NCBI GenBank assembly: GCA_038049695.1
Contig: CP142459.1
Location: forward strand, 68,192,001 to 68,256,000
Direction of reading: 5' to 3'
Origin: Cinnamomum chago
Lineage: Eukaryota > Streptophyta > Magnoliopsida > Laurales > Lauraceae
Length of the DNA: 64,000 nt
Shown: one piece after another, positions 1-9,217 of the stretch
Position numbering within the stretch: position 1 is the first letter of the stretch
How the letters are laid out: each line of letters starts with the position of its first letter
Translations under genes and position numbers: made by a program
The notes under the pieces: generated by a model
The model's input: the letters and a program-made list of their open reading frames with translations, nothing else
What the model was told of the DNA's origin: nothing
The model's database searches: none

Positions 1-516
1 TACCTCTTCTTCCTCCTTTCTTTAGGTCTTCTTCTCCTGATAAGGTACTTGTTTAAGAAAATAGAAGCAAGGTGAAACTCGATTGAATGGCCCGATCGAA
101 TCTTCTCTGATGCTTAAGTCAGCCAATGAAGTTTGGAATTTTTGTGATTATTCACCCCTCCTGCAATTTGCGTACCTTCCCTTCCTTTAATTCCTTCTTT
201 CTCGGGACCCCTGAATCCTTTCTAACTTCTTCGTTAACTGCCATTCATGGCAAATGGGGTATGCATGTCTCCGTTCATATCTTTCGTTGTGGGGGAGTGC
301 ATCACCCCACTTCACACTACTTCCCTCCGATCCTGGTAGCTGCCCCCAATCTCTCCTCTTTCTGCGTCGGCTCGTTATGGGCTAATTGGGCCCGACAGTT
401 TCTTAGTTCAAATTGGCTAGGCCCCAGAACCCATTGACTTGTTTTATAGGTTGGACTGGGGCTCATGGGCTAGGTCAGTCTCAACCTGGATCGGGCTCGG
501 ATCCAGACCCCTCACA
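1..516 (-). repeat. 3' LTR of the minus-strand Tat element (incomplete)
   Basis: It matches 8259-8750 and ends in CTCACA, like the right LTR. About 48 bp of its outer end lies before base 1. It retains a segment near 165-190 that the right LTR lacks. Open frames crossing it (for example 126-437 and 413-862) have no recognisable product and are treated as chance. Confidence 0.9.
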
Positions 517-531
517 ATTGCCCCCCAAGCC
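517..531 (-). other. Polypurine tract of the minus-strand Tat element
   Basis: Directly inside the left LTR the plus strand reads ATTGCCCCCCAAG, which on the element strand is CTTGGGGGGCAAT abutting the LTR start TGTGAGG. This purine-rich run primes plus-strand DNA synthesis in LTR retrotransposons. It also fixes which LTR is the 3' copy. Confidence 0.8.
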
Positions 532-840
532 TCCATTTTCCTCTCCGTTTTTCGAGGAAAGAGGAGGCTTGCTGCACTTGTACATCCACGTGGCGCTTCT
601 GGAATCATCCCCCTGTCTTTCAAGCCGCCTGGCGTCCCTTTGTCTTTATCACCTTGCAATCCTTTCGGGATTTCATATCTTTTCCGAGGAGACACATCCC
701 ACTTCATTCGCCTCCTGCGAACCGCCCCTCTTTCCTTTAAAACCTTTTGCACCAGCTCCTCGTCTCACTCTTCTCCCCTGCCTTCGCTCTCTTCGCTGTA
801 AGTCTCTTCCCTTTCCTCGCTGTCTTTGTTTTCTTTTCCC

Positions 841-3151
841 TCTCTTCAAATGGGAAATTTAAAGGGTCTTATCAATGATCCAGAGGGGCTTGCTGAGTTA
901 AGGGGGCTTGCTGAGTTAAGGCAAAGATTCAATATTCCTTCGGATGTCCAAATCTGAGCCCCTTTCTCAGGGAATCCCTCGACAGTGGCTCCCACGATGC
1001 CATACCTTTCCTTACAATTGCCATTGTGGAAGGGGGTGTTCGTTTCCCCTTAGACCCTCTTCTCGTTCGCTTTCTGTCTTTTACAAACCTTTTTCCCCTC
1101 CAATGCGCCCCCAATCTATTTTGCATTGTGATGGGGGTGGCCACGCTAAATAAACTACTCAGCACCAACATCGGGGTATTTGACATCATTTTCTGCTATT
1201 CCCTTGTTCCTCTTAATAACCAAAAATCCATCTTCTACCTGAAGTCCCGTGATTAGAATAGGCTTCTCATTCATTATCTCTCGGACTCGAATAAGCTGAG
1301 CAAGGGAGATTTTGTCATTGTTAGCGGCAACTGGGAGGCGCTGATCTCCTGGGGCGAAATCAGCCGAGAAGTTCCCCTAGTCCTAGGCTTTCCAGGTCGA
1401 CCCCCTCCTGCATCGTGCTTCTCTCTTCCTGCATATCGTTTTTTCTCTTATACCCAGCTTTTCACTTTGTCTCTATCTGCGAGTCCGTCAATCAACCAGG
1501 TCCCTCACTCTCTCCTTCGAGCCGACGATTTGAAGAGTCTTTGAATACCGTGGTCCTTTTGAGCTACGTGGTTGGGGTTGGGCTGCCCACGTTCTGCTCC
1601 GGTACGAGCAGTCATATGATAGCTTCTTAGTTGTCCTACCCTGGCATAATCCCGGGGATATTCCAGGAGAGCCAGCTCACCGCCCGCTCCGAAGGAAAAT
1701 TCATACTGTGAAGACGCCGAGGTCCTCCAATCGAGGTAGGATGACCAGTGCTCACTCTTCAGGTTCTTAGTGGTCTTCTTGCTCGTCGCCTTCTGTCGAA
1801 CATACTCCCTCTGATCGGAAGCGAAGCCTTAGGAAGTCCTCCCAGTCCAGCACTTCCTTTTCCTCCTGTTCCAAGCGAGTCCCCATCCTAAACGTTTCAG
1901 ACGACTCCTCTTCCTTAGATCCAGACAGGCCACCTTCTATCATGTCCAAGCGCAAGGCGAAGGACCTACTCAACAACCTCGAGGACCTTCCTTCGTCCGA
2001 GGCGGGAAAAGCTCCCCTTTTCGGATATGGGCAAAAGGTCTGCGACCGATCTTCCACTTGACCTTGGTCTGAGGAAGTCAAAGGGTAAGCCTTTGGCAAA
2101 GTCGGCTGACGATCCTGATTCGTTATCTGCCTGGTTGGAAGATTCCTTGCCCCCTCTTCCTCATCAGCCGAGCCCTTCTCTTGGGCGCAAAAGCCCGCCG
2201 AGCTCCCTCCCTGGGTCTCGATCTTCTTCGGGCGAAGGAGTTGCCAACTCTTTGTCAGTGGCGATGCAGCTAGGGAAGTCCATCCTTTTGCCTTCGGATA
2301 TGGGATTGCATGGAGCTTTGTCCGACCAGTATCTGGTGTCTTCCAGTGTCCAACACTGTCTCCTGGTCAGTTTATACACCTTGTTTTATCATCCTTGATC
2401 AGATTGTTTCCCATTTTTAACACCAGCTTCTTTTCTCTACCCCCCTCTTTTTTTTTACAGGGACTCCAAAAGTGGTTTGTTGCTTCGGATCATCTAGAGA
2501 AAAGAGCCTAAAGCGGGTAGAAAGCCTTGAAATGGAGCTTGTAGCCTCTAAAGTTGCTTGGCGCCTGGCGGAGACTGCTGCCTCAAATTCTTCTAAGGCC
2601 CTGAGCATTGCGGAGGCTAAGGCCACCGCAGCAACTAGTTGCCTAAAGCGGGTAGAAAACCTTGAAATGGAGCTTGTAGCCTCTAAAGTTGCTTGGCGCT
2701 TAGCGGAGACTGCTGCCTCAAATTCTTTTAAGGCCCTGAGCATTGCAGAGGCTAAGGCCACCGCAGCAACTAGTTGCTTGGTCGCCAGCGAGATGGAGCT
2801 CGAAGCCCTTTGTTGCAAGGTTGTCGAGATGCAGGAGGCCGTGGAACAATCGAAAGACGCTGCATTTGAGGAGGTTGAGGCGGTTTACTTCGATTAGGTT
2901 GAGTGGATGAAGACCATTGTGTTTAAGCGAGGGTATGACGTGGGCTTGAGCGATGCTGGGGTCCCGGGAGATTCTTCCCTCTGAGCCAAGCACTCTGTTC
3001 AGCCTGTTGCTGCTCCAGATCAACCATCGCCTACTGAAACTCCTGCTCCAGATCCTGTTGAAAGGCCGAGCCCGCCCGTGGCTGGGGATACTGAGGCCTC
3101 CCCTGATGTCGAACCTGTTACTTTTACTTCTGATGTTCCCAAGGTTGTTTA
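841..3151 (+). pseudogene. Opposite-strand extra gene of the Tat element (Transposase_28-like, coiled coil, Pro-rich tail), broken
   Basis: It runs against gag-pol, between the 3' LTR and integrase. A start at 850 opens MGNLKGLIND. Shifting frames then give FNIPSDVQ, EGGVRFPLDPLL (1029-1064) and MGVATLNKLL, which align with the minus-strand gene at 41227-41679 of the second Tat element. I recognise this block from memory as the plant family called 'putative gypsy type transposon' (Pfam Transposase_28, PF04195). Downstream are a Ser/Lys-rich stretch (about 1750-2390), an alanine-rich coiled coil (2472-2897, 141 aa) holding a 135-bp in-frame duplication, and a Pro/Glu-rich tail ending near 3151. 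Upstream are TTTAAAACC near 737 and a long CT-rich leader. Function is unknown. Stops and frameshifts show it is dead; exon borders are not resolved. Confidence 0.65.
2507..2776 (+). repeat. 135-bp in-frame tandem duplication in the coiled-coil region
   Basis: Two adjacent 135-bp copies (2507-2641 and 2642-2776) differ at only a few bases and encode the same 45-residue alanine-rich coiled-coil segment, containing LEMELVASKVAWRL in each. Because 135 is a multiple of three, the frame stays open through both. Confidence 0.9.
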
Positions 3152-3228
3152 AAGAGTTGTAGAACTCCTTACTTCTACTTCTGATGTTCCCAAGGTTGTT
3201 TAAAGAGTTGTAGAACTCCTCCTTTTTC
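3126..3228 (+). repeat. 51-bp tandem duplication at the 3' end of the extra gene
   Basis: ACTTCTGATGTTCCC starts at 3126 and again at 3177, and the copies run on through a shared TTGTTTAAAGAGTTG. It spans the predicted stop codon of the Pro-rich tail, so the stop is duplicated. Confidence 0.85.
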
Positions 3229-3769
3229 TTTTGTTTTGCTTTTTAGCAAGTTGCTCAATCTATGGGCTAAACGTTGTATCTTTTCAATGATGTGTCTTTT
3301 GTGCTTTAAATGTTTCACTCTTTGCATTCTTTGTTTCTTTCCGCATGGTTCATGCCTACTGCCACTGTCGGGCCTTGCCCGAACTCTCCCTAGCCTGGTG
3401 TCTGCATCGTTTAAGGGAAGATCAGTGCAGCATATCTAGTTTGGGACTTTCCGAGTTAGGATTTATTTTTCCTTCGGCACGACGTAGTGGGTTTGTTACT
3501 ACCCTTAACTTTCAGGCATTGGCCTTATTTTGGCATGGTTGTCCCGGTAGGGTCCGGCCCCTATTGCGGGTCCCCGCCCTTATAAATAGTAATGTGTTGA
3601 TTCCTTGGCACAAGGTTATAAAGCATCCCGCATAAATTTTTCGCACAAATCATGAGGCAACCTGCATTAATTCTTGCAATCTGCATAAGTTTTTGATACA
3701 AGATCATAAGGAAACCTACATAGACAGAATGCCAGATACAAAGGTAACCAACTACTTAAATACAAAAGC
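3229..3769. other. Non-coding spacer between extra gene and integrase
   Basis: No coding segment is recognisable on either strand. The stretch is T-rich on the plus strand, then moderately GC-rich. It probably holds the convergent 3' ends of the gag-pol and antisense transcripts, but I see no defined signal. Confidence 0.4.
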
Positions 3770-4935
3770 TTAAAAATAGAATTTCTTCAAATTTGCTACA
3801 TTCCAAGGCCTCTGCAATGCCTTTCCCTTAAGCGTTTCCAGGCGGTATGCCCTCGTTCCACCTGCAAAAATGACTCTATAGGGTCCTTCCCAATTTGGTC
3901 CCAGTTTGCCATGGTCAGGGTTTCTAGTGCCAGGGAGCACTCTTCTCAGGACCAAGTCTCCGACCTGAAAAGTTCTCACCCTGACTTTTTTCTAGAAACT
4001 TCGTGTCAACTGTTGTTGGTAGGCCGCCAGTTTGATCAGTGCTTGCTCCCTACGCTCCTTGATCATATCGAGTTGCTCGGCGATCCTTTCTTTGTTTTGT
4101 TCATGGTTGTATGCTTCTGTCCTCGTGGTTAACAGTCCAACCTCCAAGGGAATCACTGCTTCCATCCCATACGCCAAGGAAAATGGGGTCTCTCCGGTTG
4201 ACCTCCTTGGAGTTGTTCGGTAGGCCCACAAGACGCTAGGGAGCTCATTCACCCATACTCTTTTGGCCTCACCCAATCTTTTCTTCAATCCATCCAACAA
4301 GGTCTTGTTGGAGCTTTCAGCTTGGCCATTACATTGTGGATAGACTGGGGTCGAGAAATAGTGATTGATGCTGAATCGCTCGCATAAGCTTCTGAAGACT
4401 TTCCCTTCGAACTGCTTCCCATTATCTGTCACCAACGCCCAAGGTATTCCAAATCTGGTGATGATGTTTCTCCACACAAGCCTCTCAGCATCACTTTCAA
4501 TCAAGGGTTCTGCTTCTATCTATTTGGTAAAGTAATCAGTTGCTACTATGAGGAACCTGAACTTACTAGCTGCTCTTGGCATAGGCCCAACGATGTCGAT
4601 CCCCCATTTATCAAACGGCCAAGGGCTCGTAATCGTATTCAGCTGCTCGGCGGGTTAATGGATGTCTTTGCCGAAACGCTGACACCTTTCACACTTTTGG
4701 ACGAACTGTAAGGAATCTTTCTACATGTACGGCCACCAGTATCCTTGCGACAGCTCGGTGCGCCATACTCCGACCTTCAATGTGACCTCCGCAGCATCCC
4801 TTGAAACATTGGCTGGGTGGACGCACATGAGGTACTGTCCCGAATAAGACTGCCGATAGAGCTTTTTGGTTGGCGACAACCAAAACCTCACAGCCTTCAA
4901 CCAAAACCTCACAGCCTTCCTTTTTATTTTCAAGC
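3770..4935 (-). pseudogene. Integrase of the Tat element, with H2C2 relic and C-terminal domain
   Basis: Read on the minus strand, a degraded zinc-binding region ends in YWWPYM, followed by the QKCERCQRFGKD segment and then the catalytic core. The DDE triad is visible as GIDIVGP (first Asp, near 4590), VTDNGKQF (second Asp) and GQAESSNKT (Glu). The core continues through WAYRTTPRRSTGETPF to 3992. The C-terminal segment at 3979-3770 holds QVGDLVLRR and NWEGPYRV, the usual GPY/F-type end of Ty3/gypsy integrases; there is no chromodomain. Stops lie after the zinc region, near the core start and between core and C-terminal segment. A 21-bp duplication of AACCAAAACCTCACAGCCTT around 4878-4919 disturbs the upstream region. 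Its role would have been insertion of the cDNA; it is now non-functional. Confidence 0.88.
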
Positions 4936-4937
4936 TT

Positions 4938-5549
4938 TTATTGGGTTCTTCCGGGAGAATACCATCCTCTAAGTATGCAATTATCGATGTCATCCAGCTT
5001 GTACTGTAATTCCCCGGGTCGACACACAACCTGCTGCTCCACAATGCTTGGTTCTACCTGGAAATCGACGATGATCTCCCTCTTCAGCTCGCATCTCACT
5101 GCAATGGCCAAGCAAGCCAGGCTGTAAGCATGTAAGTTCTGCTCCCGACCGATCTGCTTTGCCTTAATAGCTCCTATTTTTTGGATCAAGCGCTTCGCTT
5201 CTGAGACATAGGCAGCCATCCAATCATCCTGGGCCACGTATTCTTCGGTTAGCTGGTTGGCGACCAACTGTGAGTCGCAATGGACCAACAATCTTCCTAC
5301 TCTGAGCTCTTTGGTCATCACTAGCCCAGACAATAACGCCTCATATTCCACTTCGTTGTTCGACGCGTCAAATCCCAGTGTCACTGCTCGTTCAATTATT
5401 GCCCCTTCCGGCATTATGAGCACTACTCCAGCATAAGACCCTTGGGAGTTGGACTGTTGGTCGGCGCTTGCGCCATGCATTTGCCAATTTGACCCGCTTT
5501 GCTCGGACATTTCCTTGTAAGTAAACTCAGCTATAAAATCAGCTACCAC
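4938..5549 (-). pseudogene. Second RNase H-like domain of the Tat element
   Basis: The 203-codon frame opens VADFIAEFT, the usual end of the RT/RNase H tether in this group. It continues with a short linker and an RNase H fold: GSYAGVVLIMPEG, SNNEVEYEALLSGL (acidic Glu), LLVHCDSQLVANQL (Asp) and a downstream helix with the QIGREQNLHAYSLACLA segment, where family members usually read H-ADALA. The usual Asp of that last motif is replaced (HAYSLA), so one catalytic carboxylate seems lost. A second RNase H of this type is characteristic of the Tat lineage. It is separated from the RT frame by a single stop at 5550, which marks decay of an originally continuous pol frame. Confidence 0.82.
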
Positions 5550-6470
5550 CTAGCCTTTTATCGTGTTTTTGGGGATTATTTTGATTTTATGCTTGCTGAG
5601 CTCTATTGCCCATTTCATCAGTCTCCCAGAAAGGTCGGCTTTCTGTAGTACTGACCGAAGTGGATGCTTAGTCAAGACTTTGATGGTATGGGCCTGAAAG
5701 TAGTGCCTTAGCTTCCGAGCTGCACATACCAAGGCTAAGGCGAGCTTTTCAAGGGGTAAGTATCTCGTTTCGGCGTCTAGCAAGGTTTTGCTGACGAAAT
5801 ATATCGGCTGATGGTGCTTTCCCTGCTCCCTCATCAAGGCTGCATTGATCGCGTGCTGAGATACCGCCAAATATAGCACCAGCTCTTCCCTAGGATTGGG
5901 AATAGAAAGGACAGGAGGGGAACTCAAATATTGCTTGAGCTGCGCGAGCGCTTCGTTGCATTTCTCATCCCACACTCTCTTTGCCTTCTTCTTAAGGGCA
6001 AGAAACAAAGGCCGGCACCTGTCTGAACTCTTTGCTATAAAGCGATTTAGGGCAACGAGCATACCTGTCAACTTTTGTACTTCCTTACTTGAATTTGGCC
6101 TCTCTAATCTTTGCACGGTTGTGACTTGGTTAGGATTGGCCTCTATTCCCCTTTGGGTCACGATGTATCTGAGGAATTTCCCAGAGCTAACCCCGAATGA
6201 GTATTTTGTAGCATTCAGCTTCAGTTTGTATCTCCGTAAGATGCCGAACACTGTCTTCAAGTCCTCCTCATGGGCTTCCCTTTTTTTGCTTTTCACTACC
6301 ATATCATCAATATAAGCTTCCACCGTACTTCCGATCAAGCTCTGAAATGTTTTCGTAACCAGCCTCTGGTACATTGCCTCCGCATTCTTAAGTCCAAAGG
6401 GCATTCGCTTATAACAGAAGGTTCCCTTTGGGGTTATGAATGCCGTTTGCTCTTGATCGGCTTCCTCCAT
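5550..6470 (-). pseudogene. Reverse transcriptase C-terminal half plus first RNase H
   Basis: The 306-codon frame begins inside RT (QTAFITPKGTFCYKRMPFGL), includes the catalytic YIDDMVVKS motif (residues about 54-62), the thumb (NPNQVTTVQRLERPNSSKEVQKLTG, split here by note) and the RNase H tether with YLAVSQHAINAALMRE and YFVSKTLLDAETRY. It lacks the palm N-terminus (LDL-type motif A), supplied only by the duplicated copy upstream. The frame is the downstream product of a 413-bp tandem duplication, which shifts the reading frame. In the intact family this polyprotein copies the RNA into DNA; here it cannot give a whole enzyme. Confidence 0.9.
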
Positions 6471-6886
6471 TGCATACCTGTCAACTTTTGTACTTCCTTA
6501 CTTGAATTTGGCCTCTCTAATCTTTGCACGGTTGCGACTTGGTTAGGATTGGCCTCTATTCCCCTTTGGGTCACGATGTATCTGAGGAATTTCCTAGAGC
6601 TAACCCCGAATGAGTATTTCGTAGCATTCAGCTTCAGTTTGTATCTCCGTAAGATGCCGAACACTGTCTTCAAGTCCTCCTCATGGGCTTCCCTTTTTTT
6701 GCTTTTCACTACCATATCATCAATATAAGCTTCCACCGTACTTCCGATCAAGCTCTGAAATGTTTTCGTAACCAGCCTCTGGTACATTGCCTCCGCATTC
6801 TTAAGTCCAAAGGGCATTCGCTTATAACAGAAGGTTCCCTTTGGGGTTATGAATGCCGTTTGCTCTTGATCAGCTTCCTCCATTGC
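6059..6886 (-). repeat. 413-bp tandem duplication within RT
   Basis: 6059-6473 and 6472-6886 are near-identical at an offset of 413 bp and share GC at the junction. Only about four substitutions separate them (for example GTTGTGACT versus GTTGCGACT). Since 413 is not a multiple of three, it splits RT into two frames. Confidence 0.93.
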
Positions 6887-6952
6887 AATTTGGTGATACC
6901 CTCGGTATACATCCAAGAAACTCATCCGTTCATGCCCCGCCGTGGAATCCAC
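6434..6952 (-). pseudogene. Upstream RT fragment (palm, first duplicated copy)
   Basis: 172 codons begin VDSTAGHERMSFLDVYRGYHQI, i.e. RT motif A with its catalytic Asp in FLDVYRGYHQI, and run through QTAFITPKGTF and YIDDMVVKS before breaking off out of frame at the duplication junction (6472). The N-terminal RT residues, protease and end of gag are absent: the sequence passes directly from gag (SLKEYSTRYWRLYNEV) into this RT segment near 6955-6970, a deletion of roughly 2 kb by comparison with full-length family members (inference). Confidence 0.88.
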
Positions 6953-6961
6953 TACTCATTG

Positions 6962-8197
6962 TTCCCCTACTTCATTATAGAGTCGCCAATAACGAGTGCT
7001 ATACTCCTTCAGGCTCTACGAGCTTTGCTTCTTGAGTGTTAATAATGCCCTAGCATCCTTCGGCTGCTTTGAATTTGTCACGAACAGTGTGACAAAAGCC
7101 TCAGCAAGTTCCCGAAAGCTGTAAATCAACCTTGGTTCCAAACGGGAGAACCATTTTAAGGCAAGGTCACCCAAGCTTGACGGGAACACCTTACACATAA
7201 GTGACTCATTCCCTGCCCACAGTGCTATGGAATGCTGGAAGTGCTGGACGTGGTCGGCTGGGTCCGTGGTCCCATCATAGACCCTCAGTTTTGGAGTCAT
7301 AAACCGCCGAGGTGGATCCGCCTTTTCTATTTCTTCTGAAAATGGAGATTCGAAGTTCTGGGCATTCCTTAAACACCTCGCTCTGGTCGGATTTTCTGGG
7401 GGGAGCTTTCGGTCGGTCAGTGCCCTTTCTATTAGAGCTTTGACATGTTTCTCAGCAAGGCCTCGTTGTGGGGTTCTCCCTCTTGGGGGTACGTCGCCCC
7501 TTGCGCTTTGTGTTCGGTCTTTAACATTTCCCCCGTTCTGTGGTTGGGGACTTGAAGTCCTGCTTCCCTCATCGCCTATCTCTGTTTTGACATGGGAATG
7601 TCGAGGTCTCGACGTAGAGTGTTGTTTCCTAGGTTGTCGCACTGTCGTTCGTCCTCTGCGCCCCTTGTCTCGTGTTCCAAAGGTTCCTTCTGAGCTAGGG
7701 GTGCGTCTTCTTCCTCTCTTTGCTTTCTCTAGCTCCTGCAACAGACAACTAATCTTTTCTTGCTGTTGCTTGACTCCTTCGGCCATGTCCCGAATGGCAT
7801 CCCTGCAAGTTTGTTCAAGCCGATCATATGTATTACGGGGGAGGCTTCGCCTTGAAGGTTCACGACTTTGTCTTTCGTGCGCTTCTTCTCGCAACTTTTC
7901 TACAGCGGGCGAAACCTCTATTCGAGTCGGGCCCATGCGATGAACCTCCGACCGAACCCGCTCCTTTCCTTCTCCAGATGGAATGGTTCGACCGCTTTCT
8001 GTGCACGGGACGTATTCGAAATCTACCCCATCAGGAGTGATTAATGGTCCTTGCTCAGCTCTTCGCGCTGCCCTCTGGTCGCGTGTCCTCTGTCTGGGGT
8101 GGAGGCTGTTTCGTCCGGGACAGTGACCCTGGATTTTGTTCTGGTTCTGACATTGGCTCAGTGGAGCGTGAGTGTATTCTTCCTTTTCGATTCCCAT
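6962..8197 (-). pseudogene. gag of the Tat element, truncated
   Basis: The likely start is the ATG at 8195-8197 (MGIEKEEY), just downstream of the primer site; the open frame extends upstream into the LTR only by chance. The first 200 or so residues are basic and low-complexity, with a coiled coil around QQQEKISCLLQELEKAKRG. The conserved gag core follows: PPRRFMTPKLRVYDGTTDP, HFQHSIALWAGNESLMCKVF and LGDLALKWFSRLEP, a Retrotrans_gag-type domain. A stop at 7016-7018 interrupts LLTLKKQSS; the next codons (SLKEYSTRYW) still read as gag until the deletion junction near 6962. The zinc knuckle is deleted. In the intact family the protein packages the element RNA. Confidence 0.88.
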
Positions 8198-8210
8198 AGA
8201 TGGCGCCAAT
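8192..8210 (-). other. tRNA primer-binding site of the minus-strand Tat element
   Basis: On the element strand the 5' LTR ends TTACA and is followed by ATTGGCGCCATCTATGGGAA. TGGCGCC is complementary to the 3' end of a tRNA after CCA. The second Tat element has the almost identical TTGGCGTCGTCTGTGGGAA at 33325. I do not assign the tRNA. Confidence 0.75.
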
Positions 8211-8750
8211 TGTAAGGTCAGATTTTTAAAGAGAAAGGTTAGGTGAAACCACTTTTGATACCTCTTCTTCCTCCTTTCTTTAGGTCTTCTTCTCCTGATC
8301 AGGTACCTGTTCAAGAAAATAGAAGCAAGGTGAAACTCGATCGGATGGCCCGATCGAATCTTTTCTGATGCTTTAGTCAGCCAATGAAGTTTGGAATTTT
8401 TGTGATTATTCACCCCTTCCTTTAATTCCTTCTTTCTCTGGACCCCTTGAATCCGCTTTAACTTCCTCATTAACTGCCATTCTTGGTGAATGGGGTCTGC
8501 ACGTCTCCGTTCATATCTTTCGTTGTGGGGGAGTGCATCACCCCACTTCACACTACTTCCCTCCGATCCTGCCTGCCAGCTGCCCCCAATCTCTCCTCTT
8601 TCTGTGTCGGCTCGTTATGGGCTAATTGGGCCCGACCAGTTTCTTAGTTCAAACTGGCCTGGCCCCAAAACCCGTTGACTGGTTTTACAGGCTGGACTGG
8701 GGCTTGCGGGCTAGGTCAGTCTCATCGGGCTTGGATCCAGACCCCTCACA
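8211..8750 (-). repeat. 5' LTR of the minus-strand Tat element
   Basis: Complete 540-bp LTR with TG..CA ends (TGTAAGGTCA ... CCCCTCACA). It matches 1-516 apart from substitutions and indels. Its outer end at 8750 is the element boundary. Confidence 0.93.
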
Positions 8751-9217
8751 ATTTGCCATTGCCAAAAAATAATAAGCACGTGGCTGAGATGCACATTTTA
8801 AGATTTATGTTTGGAATTGCTAGATAAGACAGAAATAAGAATGCTAACAGGTAACCCACTGAGAGCTTATTAGAAGAGAAAATCAATGGATGTCAACGGA
8901 GATGATTTAGGCATGTACAGACGGAAGTCCATAAGCAACCGTACAGTGTCTTGAACAGGTAAAATTCAAGGAACTAGGAGGAGGAGGAAAGATCTTGGAT
9001 GCGGTATTGTAACTTTAAAAAAAAAAGTAATAATAATGATAATAAATAAAAGAAGAAAAAGAATAAAAATAAACTTTAAATGGGTTTTATTTGCAACTCT
9101 ACATTAAAAAAAATCCTTTATTCCTGTTTTTTTTTGTTGTTGTTGTCATGGTGATGTCATGTGGGTCTAGTCTATGCAATTGCCTCAGTTAGATTGAGCA
9201 TTTTCCATTTGTTGTAG
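8751..9217 (+). other. Intron-like AT-rich DNA with a LINE reverse-transcriptase scrap
   Basis: Around 8870-8990 the plus-strand frames read, with breaks, MYRRKS and then GTRRRRKD. This resembles the C-terminal end of plant L1-type LINE reverse transcriptases (pattern GHV-RRP ... GTRRGRGRPKKTW). An A-rich, TAA-rich stretch follows at 9017-9066, as expected for a LINE 3' tail. The match is short and degenerate. The last bases, with TTTGTTGTAG at 9208-9217, form a good splice acceptor for the LysM-protein exon. Confidence 0.4.

Larger units (their letters stand above)
1..8750 (-). mobile_element. Tat-lineage Ty3/gypsy LTR retrotransposon, decayed, left end cut by the window
   Basis: Two direct repeats (1-516 and 8211-8750) flank an inside that, read on the minus strand, runs tRNA primer site, gag, RT, RNase H, a second RNase H-like domain and integrase, with a polypurine tract next to the left repeat. 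The order RT-RNH-INT marks Ty3/gypsy. The second RNase H-like domain, the TTGGCGCC-type primer site and the long integrase-to-LTR spacer with an opposite-strand gene point to the Tat/Retand group. Protease and the N-terminal half of RT are missing, part of RT is duplicated, and stops interrupt gag and integrase, so it is not autonomous. The LTRs differ by many substitutions and a roughly 20-bp indel near 165, which indicates an old insertion. The target duplication cannot be tested because the left flank is outside the window; the right flank starts ATTTG. Confidence 0.92.

Noticed and set aside
126-862. Overlapping open frames of 102-149 codons on both strands near the left edge
   Set aside because: They lie in the LTR and the antisense-gene leader, have no recognisable domain, and are translations of repeat DNA.
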